From positions 84,035,501-84,099,500 of the forward strand of contig CM027381.1 in NCBI GenBank assembly GCA_015680905.1: DNA of 64,000 bases. Direction: 5' to 3'. The notes below the pieces were generated by a model that was given only the letters and a program-made list of their open reading frames with translations, was not told the origin of the DNA and searched no databases. The translations under genes and the position numbers were made by a program. Below, in pieces: positions 35,833-47,050 of the stretch (its first letter is position 1; every line of letters starts with the position of its first letter). The DNA is from Coptis chinensis. Taxonomy: Eukaryota > Streptophyta > Magnoliopsida > Ranunculales > Ranunculaceae.

Positions 35833-36640
35833 TTGGTAGTAAGTGGGTGTTTTCTCGTTAAGCTTCGCCCGCTGGATGGTTCTTTGGAACGCTACAAAGC
35901 TCGATTAGTAGCCCCGGGCAACCGACAAGAGTATGGCATAGATTATGATGAGACATTTGCCCCTCGCTGCCAAGATGACTACAGCTTCGGGTTCTTCTTG
36001 CCTTGGCTGCCTCACATTCTTGGCAGCTTACACCAAATGGATGTTAAGAATGCTTTCTTGCATGGGGATCTTAAGGAAGAGATTTACATGAAACTTCCTT
36101 CCGGTATGACACTTCCTACCCCTAACTCCGCTTGTGTTTAAACGCTCTTTGTATGGTCTTAAGCAGTTCCTGTGGCATGGTTTGAAAAGTTTCGAGCACA
36201 CACTACTCGGTTTTCATTTACCCAAAGTCAATATGATGCATCCTTATTTTTCACAAGAGTAAAGATGGCATGGTCTTTCTATTGGTGTATGTGGATGATA
36301 TTATCATCTCGGTTCGATGTGACATTTATTACAAAGCCGCAACAACATTTACATACAGTATTTCAGATGAAAGATCTTGGGGCACTCACTTATTTTCTTG
36401 GTTTAGAGATTCGCCTCAACCACATGGGTTGTTTCTTAATCAAAGACAAGTATACACAAGATCTAGTCCACCTTGCACGGCCGGAAGACACCACTTCAGT
36501 TGATACTCCTCTTGAAGTGAATGTAAAATTAAGAAAGGATGAGGGTGACCTTCTTGATGATCCTACCTTATATCGACAATTAGTAGGGAGTCTAATTTAT
36601 CTCACTATTACTAGACCTCGACATTTCTTATGCAGCTTCA
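35833..36640 (+). pseudogene. Copia reverse transcriptase, broken
   Basis: RVT_2-type reverse transcriptase. Recognisable are ERYKARLVAPGNRQEYGIDY, ETFAP, HQMDVKNAFLHGDLKEEIYM, the LLVYVDDIII catalytic box (about 36273-36303), LGALTYFLGLEI and LYRQLVGSLIYLT. The YVDD box is intact but lies in a different frame from the following block. Confidence 0.9.
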
Positions 36641-37180
36641 TACTTTAGCGTGTTTATGGCTTCACCACGACATCTTCACATGGTAGCCGCTCGTCGGATT
36701 GTACTGGTATCTTTTGGGGACTCCCCATCGGGATTATTTTTTCCACATGGCAAAGCACTCAATCTAGTATCATACGCTGATGCCGGACAAGGTGATGTCC
36801 GATTCTCGGCGATCTACAACCGGATGGTGCGTTTTTGGTGATTCGCTTATTTCATGGAAATGTAAGAAACAAGATTGTGTGTCAAAATCATCTATCGGCT
36901 GAATATCGGGCCATGTCGGTCCTCCTCCTTTCCGTATGGTCCGCTTCGTGGGATTCTCTCTCGAAAGTTAGGTTTTCCTCAAACCAACCCAACTCCCTCC
37001 ATGGCGATAATACTAGTGCTATACTGATTGCCGCAAATCCAAAGGTGTTTCATGAGAGAACAAAACATATAGAGGTTGATTGTCATTATATCCGCGATGC
37101 CTATGAAGCAAAGGTTATTACTCGCCTCACATTCCTACCGAACATCAGGTCGCTGATATTTTTACTAAGGCAATGACAAG
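36640..37180 (+). pseudogene. Copia RNase H, broken
   Basis: Copia-type RNase [20 protein letters not shown], then after a frame change [28 protein letters not shown] and KHIEVDCHYIRD. Frameshifts separate the parts. Confidence 0.85.
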
Positions 37181-37237
37181 ACAACGACATCAGTTCCTTG
37201 TTAGCAAATTGATGCTTGTTGACTCACCAACATCAAT

Positions 37238-37248
37238 TTGAGGGAGGG
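37238..37248 (+). promoter_or_regulatory. Copia polypurine tract
   Basis: TTGAGGGAGGG directly upstream of the right LTR, the normal plus-strand primer of copia elements. Confidence 0.85.
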
Positions 37249-37466
37249 TATCAAAGGGGGTTCTTCTTAATATAGCACACCTGCCAGCATATCCCTAGAT
37301 TCTCTAGATTTGTTTGTATTCCATTCCAAAATAACCTAGAGAATATCTTGTAAATATCCTAGAAGATATATTGTAATATCTTGTAAATATCATTTGCTAT
37401 TCTATAAAAAGGGACATAGGTATCTCAAGGAGAATACCAATTCACAATATTCTTGAGTCCTTGACA
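37249..37466 (+). repeat. Copia right LTR
   Basis: 218 bases. I found no difference from the left LTR on reading the two side by side. It is followed by the CTAGG target duplication at 37467-37471. Confidence 0.95.
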
Positions 37467-38829
37467 CTAGGAAGAGTGTGTGCAAAGAATAGTCTGTAGG
37501 AATTGGTCTGGAACCAAGATATGCTCCTTGGGGATACTACGTGAGTTAGTGTACGAAAATTAATGTTGCAGTAAATTTGAAATCAAACTATAGATTGTTA
37601 GCGACAATGCCCATGAGAGCACATAAATTAGAGTGGCTATTCTCTTCATGACGTTTATACCAAATAGCAACTGAAGAAATTGTAATGATAGAACTGCTAC
37701 TAAATGTTTCCTTAAATCAAAATATGAAAACCCATTTTAGTTGGCTTTAGGCCCTTTATCATTTTGACATTTTTCTTCACGCCCTGCTCTAGAGTCACTC
37801 CAGGAAGAGCAGACTAAGACTTGACTTGAGATGGTGCAAATCACTGGTACACGGAATGCCTACATATGTTTATTAAAGTAGACTGTCGAACGAAACCGGA
37901 TTTTCATGGGTGTATCTTGATTTCAGATGCCTTCTAAAGACATGTATAGAAATATAGTAATTTATCCTTTGTTATGTGAGAACTTTTCCTTTTCCCCACT
38001 GATAACCTTCTTTCTTCTTTATGCTTAAGATCACCTGTGCTTATTTAATGTAATACTTTCGTCAGCCTGTAGTTTATTACCAACCTGATGATTTGATAAT
38101 ATAGAGCCAGCTATTCGATACGTCCTCCTTAAAGGCCGTATCGTCAACTATTAATGCTCTAAAATAGTTTCGTCATTGTTATACCTGAATCGAGCAATCC
38201 TAAACCGATCGGGCATCCCATGTATTCTCAGTCTTTGTTTCACAGCACTTGGCGAAGTCAAACACTCAATCTCCTTGTGAAGGAGGTCCATGTTTAAGTA
38301 GAAGGTTGATATATTTGTTCAAATTTTATGATCTCCACACCAATCATGAAAACCTAATTCCTCATGGTTAGTAACAAAATTGCACTTCAATTCTTTGTAG
38401 AAGGCAGCTGAGCCAAGCTTTACCAACGGAACACAAGTAGAAGTCAGCCTTCCTGATAAACACTGCTGTGGTGCATGGTTCCCAGCAACAGTAATCAAGA
38501 AAACCAAGAGTGACTCGTTCTTCGTTCCGTATAATAGCTTGAGATTAAGTGTTGCAGCAGGGCTTTTGAGAGATATTGTGCATGCTAAACATATTCGACC
38601 TTCCCCTCCTGAGAATTTCAGAGGAATTCCTTTCTATGTGGCTGATAAAGTATATGTTTTTTTTTTTATTATTATTTTGGCTGGTGGAGCGGAGTAATTA
38701 CTGAAGTTCTTCCCTGTAACAAGTACACGGTCCAGTTCCAGCATCAGAGCAATAGGAGAGCATTCAACCAAAATGAGTTAAGGTGCCATATCGAGTGGAT
38801 CAATGAGGAAATGGTTCAGCAGTCAAGGG

Positions 38830-39750
38830 TAGGAAATGAGATGGTAGACCCACAGTAATATCTCAAACGCGTCTAATTTTGTGTATCCTAGAATACCCCT
38901 GCTTGTGCAATACAGCTCTCTGTTTAAAACTTGAAAACACTTCTTTGAAAGATAAATTAGGAATTCCAACCTGTATTTGCGTTTTGCGTTTGGATTTTGA
39001 TATTTCCCTCCAAAAAGAGGATATGATATGATAGTCTATTGATTCTTGCATTTCAGCTAACTTTTTTTTTGCTGCCTTTCATGTAGGCTTTTTCCTCGGG
39101 TTCTCTTACTCTTCTCAAGCATAGAATATGATAAGAACATTGATTTCCCAGGTTGAACTTGATAGTTCTTTGCAAAACTCCGTTAGTATTAATAAGATAT
39201 CGCTTTGTTAGTGGCTTAAGTTTTGAGTATTAATAAGATATACCAAGTTAACTTCCTGCAAAAAAAAAAAATTTGCTGTTTAATCCTCAGCGCACATACG
39301 TCGTCTATGTTCCAATAACGTCTTTCATAAAAATTTGAGCTAGACTCTCATCGCCGAGCTTGAGCACCCTGGTACTGGACACAAATAGCTGGATGACCAG
39401 AGCCCTACTCGAATATCCTTTTCAGGCATCACTTTAAAGTTGAAACAAGTCAAACAAGTCACAAGCCTCGACTAAAAATACCACGCTCCCGCATTTGCCC
39501 AAAAAAAATCTGTTCAGCTAAATCAAAGATTGTACATCAAGTCCAAACATCACAATAGATAATACTAATCCAACCCATTTTTACAGTCACACATGGCAGC
39601 ATGGAACGACTATATTTGTGCATTGTTTTCGTACTTACGTTAATAAGATTTTTAATTGATTACTTAAAACAAAAAAAACCAGGGTCATTTTGGACATTAA
39701 CAGTCAAAACACCAAAATAACATGTCGCAGACTCTCAGAACTCTTTCATA
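38830..39750. other. Relic intron and spacer upstream of gene 3
   Basis: The first 400 bases match intron 3 of gene 3 (about 42880-43320) and then the match stops near 39255. Homology to the gene therefore ends inside intron 3, which dates the loss of exons 4-7 of gene 2. The remainder is spacer. A TTTTGGACATTAACAGTC block near 39688 resembles one upstream of gene 5 (53413). Confidence 0.6.
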
Positions 39751-39795
39751 AAAATGGCTTTTACTTAAAACTGGTAGCATTTCCAGCTGCTTCCT
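39751..39795 (+). promoter_or_regulatory. Shared upstream block, gene 3
   Basis: AAAATGGCTTTTACTTAAAA followed by CTGGTAGCATTTCCAGCTGC, 132-176 bases before the gene 3 start codon. The same block occurs before genes 4, 5 and 6. It may be core promoter or 5' leader. Confidence 0.5.
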
Positions 39796-39926
39796 CTTTT
39801 CTCCATCACATTCCTCTTAAACACACTGCATCCCTTCTCATTTCACGCTTACCCACTTTACCACATTCTTGTCACTTTCATTCAAACCAACCCAAGAGAC
39901 AGTGAAGTGATCAAGAAGAAAAGATA

Positions 39927-42900
39927 ATGGAAGAAGCAGGGTTTAAGGAAATGCAACAAGTAGAACTTAGAGGAGAAGATGAAGGGTATAAAGATACATG
40001 GTATACTGGAAAGATAATAAAGTTTCCAAACAGAAAAGCTAAGACATGGATATTTGTTGAGTATGACAAGTTGTTGGCAAGTGATGAACATGGAACAAGA
40101 AAACCACATCGGAAATTTGTTAACCCTTGTTCTATAAGACCATTACCAGTTAAAATGCCAAATGAGGTCGTTTATGAGTGTTATCAACAAGTTGACGCTT
40201 TTTATAATAATGGGTGGAAGAAAGGTTTAATCCTTAAAGTTCATGATAAGTTGCCTAGGAGGTATACTGTTTATTTTCCTCTTTCGAAAGAACAAGTTGA
40301 TTTTGGAGCTGAGATGCTGAGAGTTCCTGTTGATTGGGTTGATGGAGAATGGGTTAAACCCCAACCCCAGGTAGATTTTATTTTGTTTTGTTTTCAGTTT
40401 ATGTGATAAGGGCTTTTGGTCTAGCTTGTTTTCACTAGTTAGTGTAAGAGTTTAGGATGTTTCCCAACCTGATTTTATTAATAAAAAGTCATTTAATGTA
40501 CAAAGTGGCATTAGCATCATTAGAAATGAGCTGGATATGCCCAAAAAGGGTTTACAAACAACAGAAAATGTCGCGAATTGGTCGGCCACTCTATGGGCTT
40601 CCCTGGAAATATGCTTATAAGTATGTTATCAGAAGATGATATGAGGATCTTGTTTGATTTACCCATACAATTAATTTCATGAAGGGAGGATTTCTCCATT
40701 GAGTAGTCTGGTTGTTTGTAAAAATAATGTTTGCATTTCAGAGGAATGTCAACCTCTATACCCTCACAAACAGCAAGCTTTTTTAGAAAGAATGTTGAGT
40801 GGTTGTTAGAACGCCCATAGTAAGCCATCGCTATCTGTCCAGCTCGATTTCTAATAGCACCACCATAGCCTTCCTTATGAGTAAGGAAGCACCAATGTAT
40901 AACACCAACCAATTATCAAGCAGGGGTTCCCATGTCGTTGTCCCTTGTCGGGGCATGGTGAGTCGATTCAGGTGTCCAGCTTTTTCAGCGGCATCTTATT
41001 TAAATGATTACCCCTGAAGTGAAGGGTAGTGGTCTCTGTCCTTGTCTTGCCATAGACATCTCTGATTGTAATTGCGTCATGTACTCATGTGTGGCTTGAC
41101 GTACATCCCTTTTTTTTTTGGTATTTATGTTATGTTTATGTTTTTGTTTCTTCACCATGTGCAAAAAATGTCACCTTCCATCATTTCATCACCCCCTTTC
41201 TTTTTGTATTTATGGGTCCAGTTTAAGTGTTGACATGCGTGTTCTTCTAGCTTTGGCAATGTCATTCTCTGTTTTTTTCTTATAACATTATATTATTATT
41301 TTTATTGGTAGGGTTACATAATATGTTGTTTTGCTTTCCTTGTCTTGGACATCAACTCTCATAGCTTGAATTCTTCTCCAAAGAAGATATGTTTGCTTTG
41401 ATCATCTAGTGACAGTAATAATTTCACCCTCCTTTCTGTGGGTGCAAAATACTGGGCATGCTTTTCAACGAACTGTCAGATATTACCTGTTATTTCTGTT
41501 TATAACAATATGCAGTAGATTCCAATTTGTACAAGTATAACGTGTCTTGATAACTTTTTATGTTCAAATTGCTAACCATCAACAAGTACTTCAAGCGGAT
41601 GAAAGAGAGTAACAAGAAGAATGCTGAGGATGCAAAGATTTGCCCTCAGATCCATCAAACAGATGTTTTCTTTCAAATGAAGATGCGTCGCAAAGGTGGC
41701 AGCAGCATCAGTTACTTTGGGAATCAAAATAAGCAAATGGTGATAACTCCGAGTTCTGCCACACCAAGCCCTCAAATGATCTTGCCTGTACTGCAACCAC
41801 TACAGCCTCCTCAGTCAGAAGCAGAAAAGAAGAAAAAGAACAAGAATGGGGAGAATATGGAAGACAATCAAACAAGTGAACAACGGTTCTTTGAAGAAGG
41901 AAATAGTGCTCCGTCATCATCAGCATTAAAAAGAGTATGCAGATCTTCCTTCTCCAAATCTCAATTTGGCATAGTAGAATTTTTTTCTATTTCAACTTAG
42001 AAAAATATGTATGCTACGACCCTTATCACTTTGACATTTTGGTATGGACAATCCTTGCATATAATGCTTACACATGTTGATTAAAGCTTTACTAATACTA
42101 TTAAAAATTTAGTCCTTAAGCTCATGTGTGTCAGAAGAAATTCTGTAGGAACTAAGAAGAGTGTGTGCACAGAATAGTCTGTAGGAATTGGTCTGGAACC
42201 AGGATCTGCCCCATGGGGATAAGACATTATTTATCATAGTGAGTTAGTGTACGATACGTCCTCCTTAAAGGCCGAATTGTGAACTATTAATGCTCTATAA
42301 TTGTGTTGTTATACATGAATCAAGCAATTCTGATTGTATTAAGGTCCATGTTTAAGTAGAAGGTCGATATATTTGTTCAAAATTTATAATCTCCATGCCA
42401 ATGAATACCTAATTTCTCATGGTTAGTAACAAAATTGCACTTCAATTCTTTGTAGAAGGCAACTGAGCCAAGGTTTATCAATGGAATGCAAGTAGAAGTC
42501 AGCCTTCCTGATAAACATTGCTGTGGTGCATGGTTCCCAGCAACAGTAATCAAGAAAACCAAGAGTGACTCGTTCTTCATTCAATATAATAGCTTGAGAT
42601 TAAGTGTTGCAGCTGGGCTTTTGAGAGATATTGTGCACCCTAAACATATTCGACCTTCCCCTCCTGAAAATTTCAGAGGAATTCCTTTCTATGTGGCAGA
42701 TAAAGTAGACGTTTTTTTTTATTATGGCTGGTGGAGCGGAGTAATTACTGAGGTTCTTCCTTGTAACAAGTGCACGGTCCAGTTCCAGCATCAGAGCAAT
42801 AGGAGAACATTCAACCAAAATGAGCTAAGGTGCCATATTGAATGGATCAGTGAGGAATCTGTTCAGCAGTTAAGGGTATGAAATTTCTGTCACTTTTAGT

Positions 42901-45772
42901 CTTATATACTTGTATAAAAGATATGGCAGAGCCACAATAATCTCTCAAACGCCTCTAATTTTGTATCTCCTAGAATACTCCTGTTAGTTATATTATTCAC
43001 AGTACAACTCTTTGTTTAAAACTTGAAGACGACTTCTTTGAAAGATAAAGTAGGAATTCCAACCTGTATTTGTGTTTGGATTTTAATATTTCCCTCCAAA
43101 AAAGAATGTGATATGCTTTTAAGGAAATAAATTAAGTCTATTGATTCTGGCATTTCAGCTAACTTTTTTTTCGGTGCCTTTCTTGTATGTTTTTCCTCGG
43201 TTCTCTACTCTTCTCAAAGCCGTAGAATATGATAGTAATATCAGTTTCCCAGATTGAACTTGATTGTCTTTTGCAAAACCGCTGTTAGTATTAATAAGGA
43301 TATCGCTTTGTTAGTGGCTTAAGTTTTGAGTGTTGCTCTGATCTTTTTTACTTTTTGTTTTGTTGCATTGATTATCATGTATCACTGCGTAGTGGTGTTA
43401 TTCTGATCGGAGTGTTTAAATGTGAAAAAAGGCCAGTGGAGCTTCCTGTCCATCTCTACTGTATTTGCGGCACATGAACTAACCCTTTATGATGTACTTG
43501 ATCTGATTGGATGAGATAAAATTACTTCAATGAACATATGGGTTATCATTTTAGAATGATGTGCCAGATTGGATGATTACGATATAACTTCTGGTGATTT
43601 GGTCAAGTTGGATTATTTTTGTTGATTAGTGTGCTCTTGATGTGGTACAGTGGTAGGTCGTGATATGTTCAGATTTGTTTATGTCTGCATTTTAGTTTTT
43701 TGGAGCATACATATACATAATAATATTCATGGCATCAGGAGACTTGCAAATTCCATATAAACAGATGGATAATCTGACCAGGATTTATTTTTTCAGGACA
43801 TAGGCATGCAATGTAATCAAGGTGATGTCAGACAAGCTGATCAGGCACATATGTGCAGAACTTCATTAAGTACAGATATTGCTGCGCGAAAATTGGAAGA
43901 TATTACATACAACTCCAACAAGTAAAGCCGATTTGGCATCACCTTGCAAGAAGTTTAATAAAGGAGAAGTGACAGTGCAAACCATGCCTCAGTCGGGGAT
44001 ACATTTCAGTTCTGACACCCCAAACCCAGCAAGAGAAGATCTTCGACGAAAGGAGGACACAAGTCATAATTTGACTGATATCATCACAAGTCCTTCAAAC
44101 AGATGCAGTGGCCACCCTACACTCAATTTTTGTCAAGAGAAACTGAGAAGTCATTTTGATTGTGACAGATCTGGTGCTCAAACAACGGTTGCTGACTCTA
44201 GGTTTTCATCTCTTTCCAAAATCAGAGGAGAACCATGTGATTTGTCTAGGAGTCAATTACAGCACTTGCAAAACAATCTTACTTTTCACTCCTCAGCGCA
44301 TAGCATAAATAGCATGGCTGGCAATGTAAGTCTCGCTCCAATAATTTCTCTTCTTTGGCTGAATGATTTTGTCATAACATGTATGTTTTCCTTGAGTAGG
44401 GAATTAATCATCAAAAAGAAGAAACAGTAGGTCATTCAAAACAAAATGTTTCAGAAGGTTCAGCAGGAGGTATGTAGTAGTTTAAATGTTTCATGGATAT
44501 GATTCCTATTAGTAGCATATTAGTAATTAACAAACAACATTAGGAAGACCTCTTACATTTAGACTGTGTCTGGTTCTTTGCCAGATGAACCCCTGGAATG
44601 TATTGCTTAGCAGGCCTGATTTGTGTTGGTTTAAAAAACATCCCCTTTATATGCCTTAAACCATATAATGGTTTTCTGAAGTAACTCTGATGCCGTGTTG
44701 TTTGATCAACATCAGTAATGTCTCTGTTGGAAGTGTTGAGGTTGGGATCTACAGAGCGTGATACATCAAAAGAAACTGCATTAGTTTTGGAAGAAACATT
44801 GAGCAACGTTGAAGATGTGCCACCTCTTTCTGTGTGGATTGAAGGTTCGCATTCTCCTGCAATGATTGGCAAAAGTAAGTTAGAATCAGTTAATGATTGC
44901 ATTTAGATATTATAATGTCCATTCTACTTGATCAATACTTCATTTCTGCAGGAATTTCACCAGATAACCGACTTACATCTTCCAGCACGGCAGTCACATT
45001 GAGAGAAGAATCAGTGGCGGGCAATCAATTTGAAGAGCCCTTGTATGTGGATAAATGTTCCATGAGTCTGGAAGTGGCTAAACTAACTGGTGACCATTGT
45101 GACATGGATGTAGAAGATGGAGGGAATGAGATTGTTATGGAGTTAAATCACAACAGTGACAAGCAAACTTTGAACAATGAAAACATGCCCTTCACTAAGA
45201 GCTATCCTGTATGGAAGGATGTGGAGTCCATGGAAGTATTTCGCTCAATACGTCAAAAGCCTCATTTTCGACCCTTAAGTTCACGTTCTGAGTATTTCCA
45301 TGAAGGAGATGCAGTGGGGTTGATGCTAAACTTTGCTAATGTTGTGGAGAAAATAAGGGGGGCTCAACTTAACGACCCTAAATCCGCTTTAGAAAGTAAA
45401 TTAGAGGCTCTTAAGTATTTTGAGGACTTCGGGTTCAATGTTCAACCAATACGAGCTCGTCTAGAGGAGTTGCTAAGAGTCCAAGATAGCCAGTTACAAC
45501 TTGCTGGGATTTCGAAGCAACTAGAATGGCAGATCACTGAGGAAAGGAACAAAGAACAATCACTGAATTCACAAGTTGATGAACTGAATGAGACACTTAG
45601 GGAGCTTCAAGAATCCCTGAACCAGATTAGCAAGGAGAGGAAAATGGTTGAAATGGAAAAACAGAAGAAAGGCTCTAGCATTGCCTTACTGCAACAAAGA
45701 CTTAATGATATCAAGAAAGACATTCAGAGGACCAAACTTAATTTTACTTGTGTAGCAGCTGCTCCTTGGTGA
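39927..45772 (+). CDS. Agenet-DUF724 gene 3, probably intact
   Basis: Plant DUF724 protein with four Agenet (Tudor-like) repeats. Such proteins are thought to bind chromatin or partner proteins; the exact role is unknown. Exons: 39927-40370, 41596-41934, 42456-42875, 43876-44325, 44400-44469, 44716-44874 and 44952-45772 (TGA), 900 aa. Residues 1-148 hold Agenet 1-2 (VELRGEDEGYKDTWYTGKI; YQQVDAFYNNGWKKG), 149-261 a Ser/Pro/Lys linker, 262-401 Agenet 3-4 (VEVSLPDKHCCGAWFPATVI), 402-627 linker, and about 628-900 DUF724 with a C-terminal coiled coil ending AAAPW. All junctions agree in phase. Oddity: the ancestral exon 4 acceptor (CAG before 43797) gives a frameshift and stop near 43921; a weaker CAG at 43873-43875 restores the frame. 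Otherwise the protein would stop after the fourth Agenet repeat. Confidence 0.85.
40450..40990 (-). mobile_element. LINE RNase H fragment in intron 1 of gene 3
   Basis: A minus-strand frame (40912-40520) reads THKEGYGGAIRNRAGQIAMA and KKLAVCEGIEV, the start of an RVT_3-type RNase H as in plant LINEs. The first catalytic Asp region is degraded and the later part is replaced by unrelated residues. The segment is absent from intron 1 of gene 5, so it is an insertion into gene 3. Confidence 0.65.
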
Positions 45773-46810
45773 ATATGTCGTCATCTTCCTAGAAGCAAGG
45801 TATGCAAATTTTGTATCTTACACTATTTTAGTTCTATCTAGTTTAACAACTTGTTTACTATGTGTCTATGTGGTTATGCAAGGAATCTGTCACCACTTGT
45901 TGGAATGCCATTTTACTCGAGCTCTTTGGTATGAAACTCATTGCCATCTCAGGCTAACTTAGTTCCAAAATTTGCAGGTAATCCCCCTTCAAGCATTGGT
46001 ATATTGGTATATATGGATTGCGCATTGCCCAATCTATCCAAAGTGCTCTCTGTCATCAAGTGATTCTTTGACGGACCAGAACATTTGGTCACCAATTCCC
46101 AGCATCAATTCCACTGAAATTCTTTCTCTTAAAATTTCTATAGAAGCTCGTTTTATTTGCTGATTTATTTTTGCAGGAGAAGCTGGACTGTAAAGGACTT
46201 GTCATATGCTCATCAAATGGTGCATGAGATTCAACTTCACCCATCTAGTATTACAACTCTTTTGGAGCAGAAACGTTAAAAGTATATCACATGATCACGA
46301 AGGCTCATTTTTATCTCTTGCAGTAAACAATCTTCAGCCGTTCCGTTTGCTTCTATTTGTATTGTCAAGTTTTATCCGTATCTTTTGCTACTTAATTCTA
46401 GTATAATTAATGATGATTACGACAAAAGAAAAAGTAATCAGAAACTAGACTAACATCTATGTTTGCGCCTTTTAAGGAGCTCTACTAGTCTACGATCCCC
46501 TGACATTTTGTCTAACGTATCCACAAAACTAAGATTGGGTAACACTAGTTAAAAAAAATATATATATATATATATATATATGATCCTTTCACAATCTCCA
46601 ACCTTAACACAGATTTTCATAGCAAACTCGTGTTGTCAGATAGGATTTCAAGGAAGATAGCCCCCACAAAAAAAAACACACGCATAAGCACAGATGAAGT
46701 GATTGAGATACCATTGTCTATACAAATAACTCAATAACCAAAATAACAGAGTAGCATTACCAAAGTAGAAAAGAATAGCATCACTAAAGTAGAAATGTCA
46801 TCAAAGCATG
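45773..46810. other. 3' flank of gene 3 and spacer
   Basis: Likely 3' UTR follows the stop. AAG|GTATGC near 45797 and several CAG sites suggest that an intron in the UTR is possible. A (TA)n microsatellite lies at 46559-46581. No other gene is recognised. Confidence 0.4.
46559..46581. repeat. (TA)n microsatellite
   Basis: About eleven TA units between gene 3 and gene 4. Confidence 0.9.
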
Positions 46811-46855
46811 AAAATATGTTTTGAACATAAAAGCGGTAAACTTTGAACTGCTTCC
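46811..46855 (+). promoter_or_regulatory. Shared upstream block, gene 4
   Basis: AAAATATGTTTTGAACATAA then AGCGGTAAACTTTGAACTGC and TTCC, the most diverged copy of the block upstream of genes 3, 5 and 6. It lies about 200 bases before the gene 4 start, partly because a 49-bp duplication was inserted between. Confidence 0.4.
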
Positions 46856-46913
46856 TTCATTTTCATTGTCCACTTTCCAAGCAAGTTCTCTAAAAATTTG
46901 TCCATGCATTTAG

Positions 46914-47011
46914 TCTCCCTTGCTCAGATCACTAAACTACATTAAAGAAGAAAAGAGTTTTATCTCCCTTGCTCAGATCACTAAACTACATTAAAGAAGA
47001 AAAGAGTTTTA
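46914..47011. repeat. 49-bp tandem duplication upstream of gene 4
   Basis: Two identical 49-base units starting TCTCCCTTGCTCAGATCAC, at 46914 and 46963, ending 39 bases before the gene 4 ATG. A GAGAGAGAG(TG) run follows. It probably lies in the 5' leader. Confidence 0.9.
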
Positions 47012-47050
47012 TCTGTAGAGAGAGAGAGTGTGTGAGTGTGAAGAAGGAGA

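Larger units (their letters stand above)
32830..37466 (+). mobile_element. Ty1/copia LTR retrotransposon with decayed interior
   Basis: A complete 4,637-base insertion with 218-base LTRs, a primer-binding site complementary to initiator tRNA-Met, gag, integrase, reverse transcriptase and RNase H in the Ty1/copia order, and a polypurine tract. The two LTRs appear identical by eye and a 5-bp target duplication flanks the element, which argues for recent insertion. Yet every domain is split by frameshifts and stops, so this copy could not have moved itself. It sits in intron 2 of gene 2 in the same direction as that gene. Confidence 0.93.
32283..38829 (+). pseudogene. Agenet-DUF724 gene 2: chimeric, copia-interrupted relic
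   Basis: The start (ATG at 32283) reads MEFVREAEGGFKDKWYAAKI, closest to gene 5 exon 1 but lacking its GQEVEVSG segment. After about 40 codons, at VEYNKQKEPMV, it jumps directly into exon 2 sequence nearly identical to gene 3, and ends at ALKR with a GTGTGC donor (32609). The rest of exon 1, including the second Agenet repeat, and intron 1 are deleted. Intron 2 carries the copia insertion. Exon 3 (38401-38829), with the second Agenet pair, is almost the same as gene 3 exon 3 but frameshifts in a T-run near 38651-38675 and then meets a stop. Exons 4-7, including DUF724, are absent. It is non-functional as an Agenet-DUF724 protein. Confidence 0.85.
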
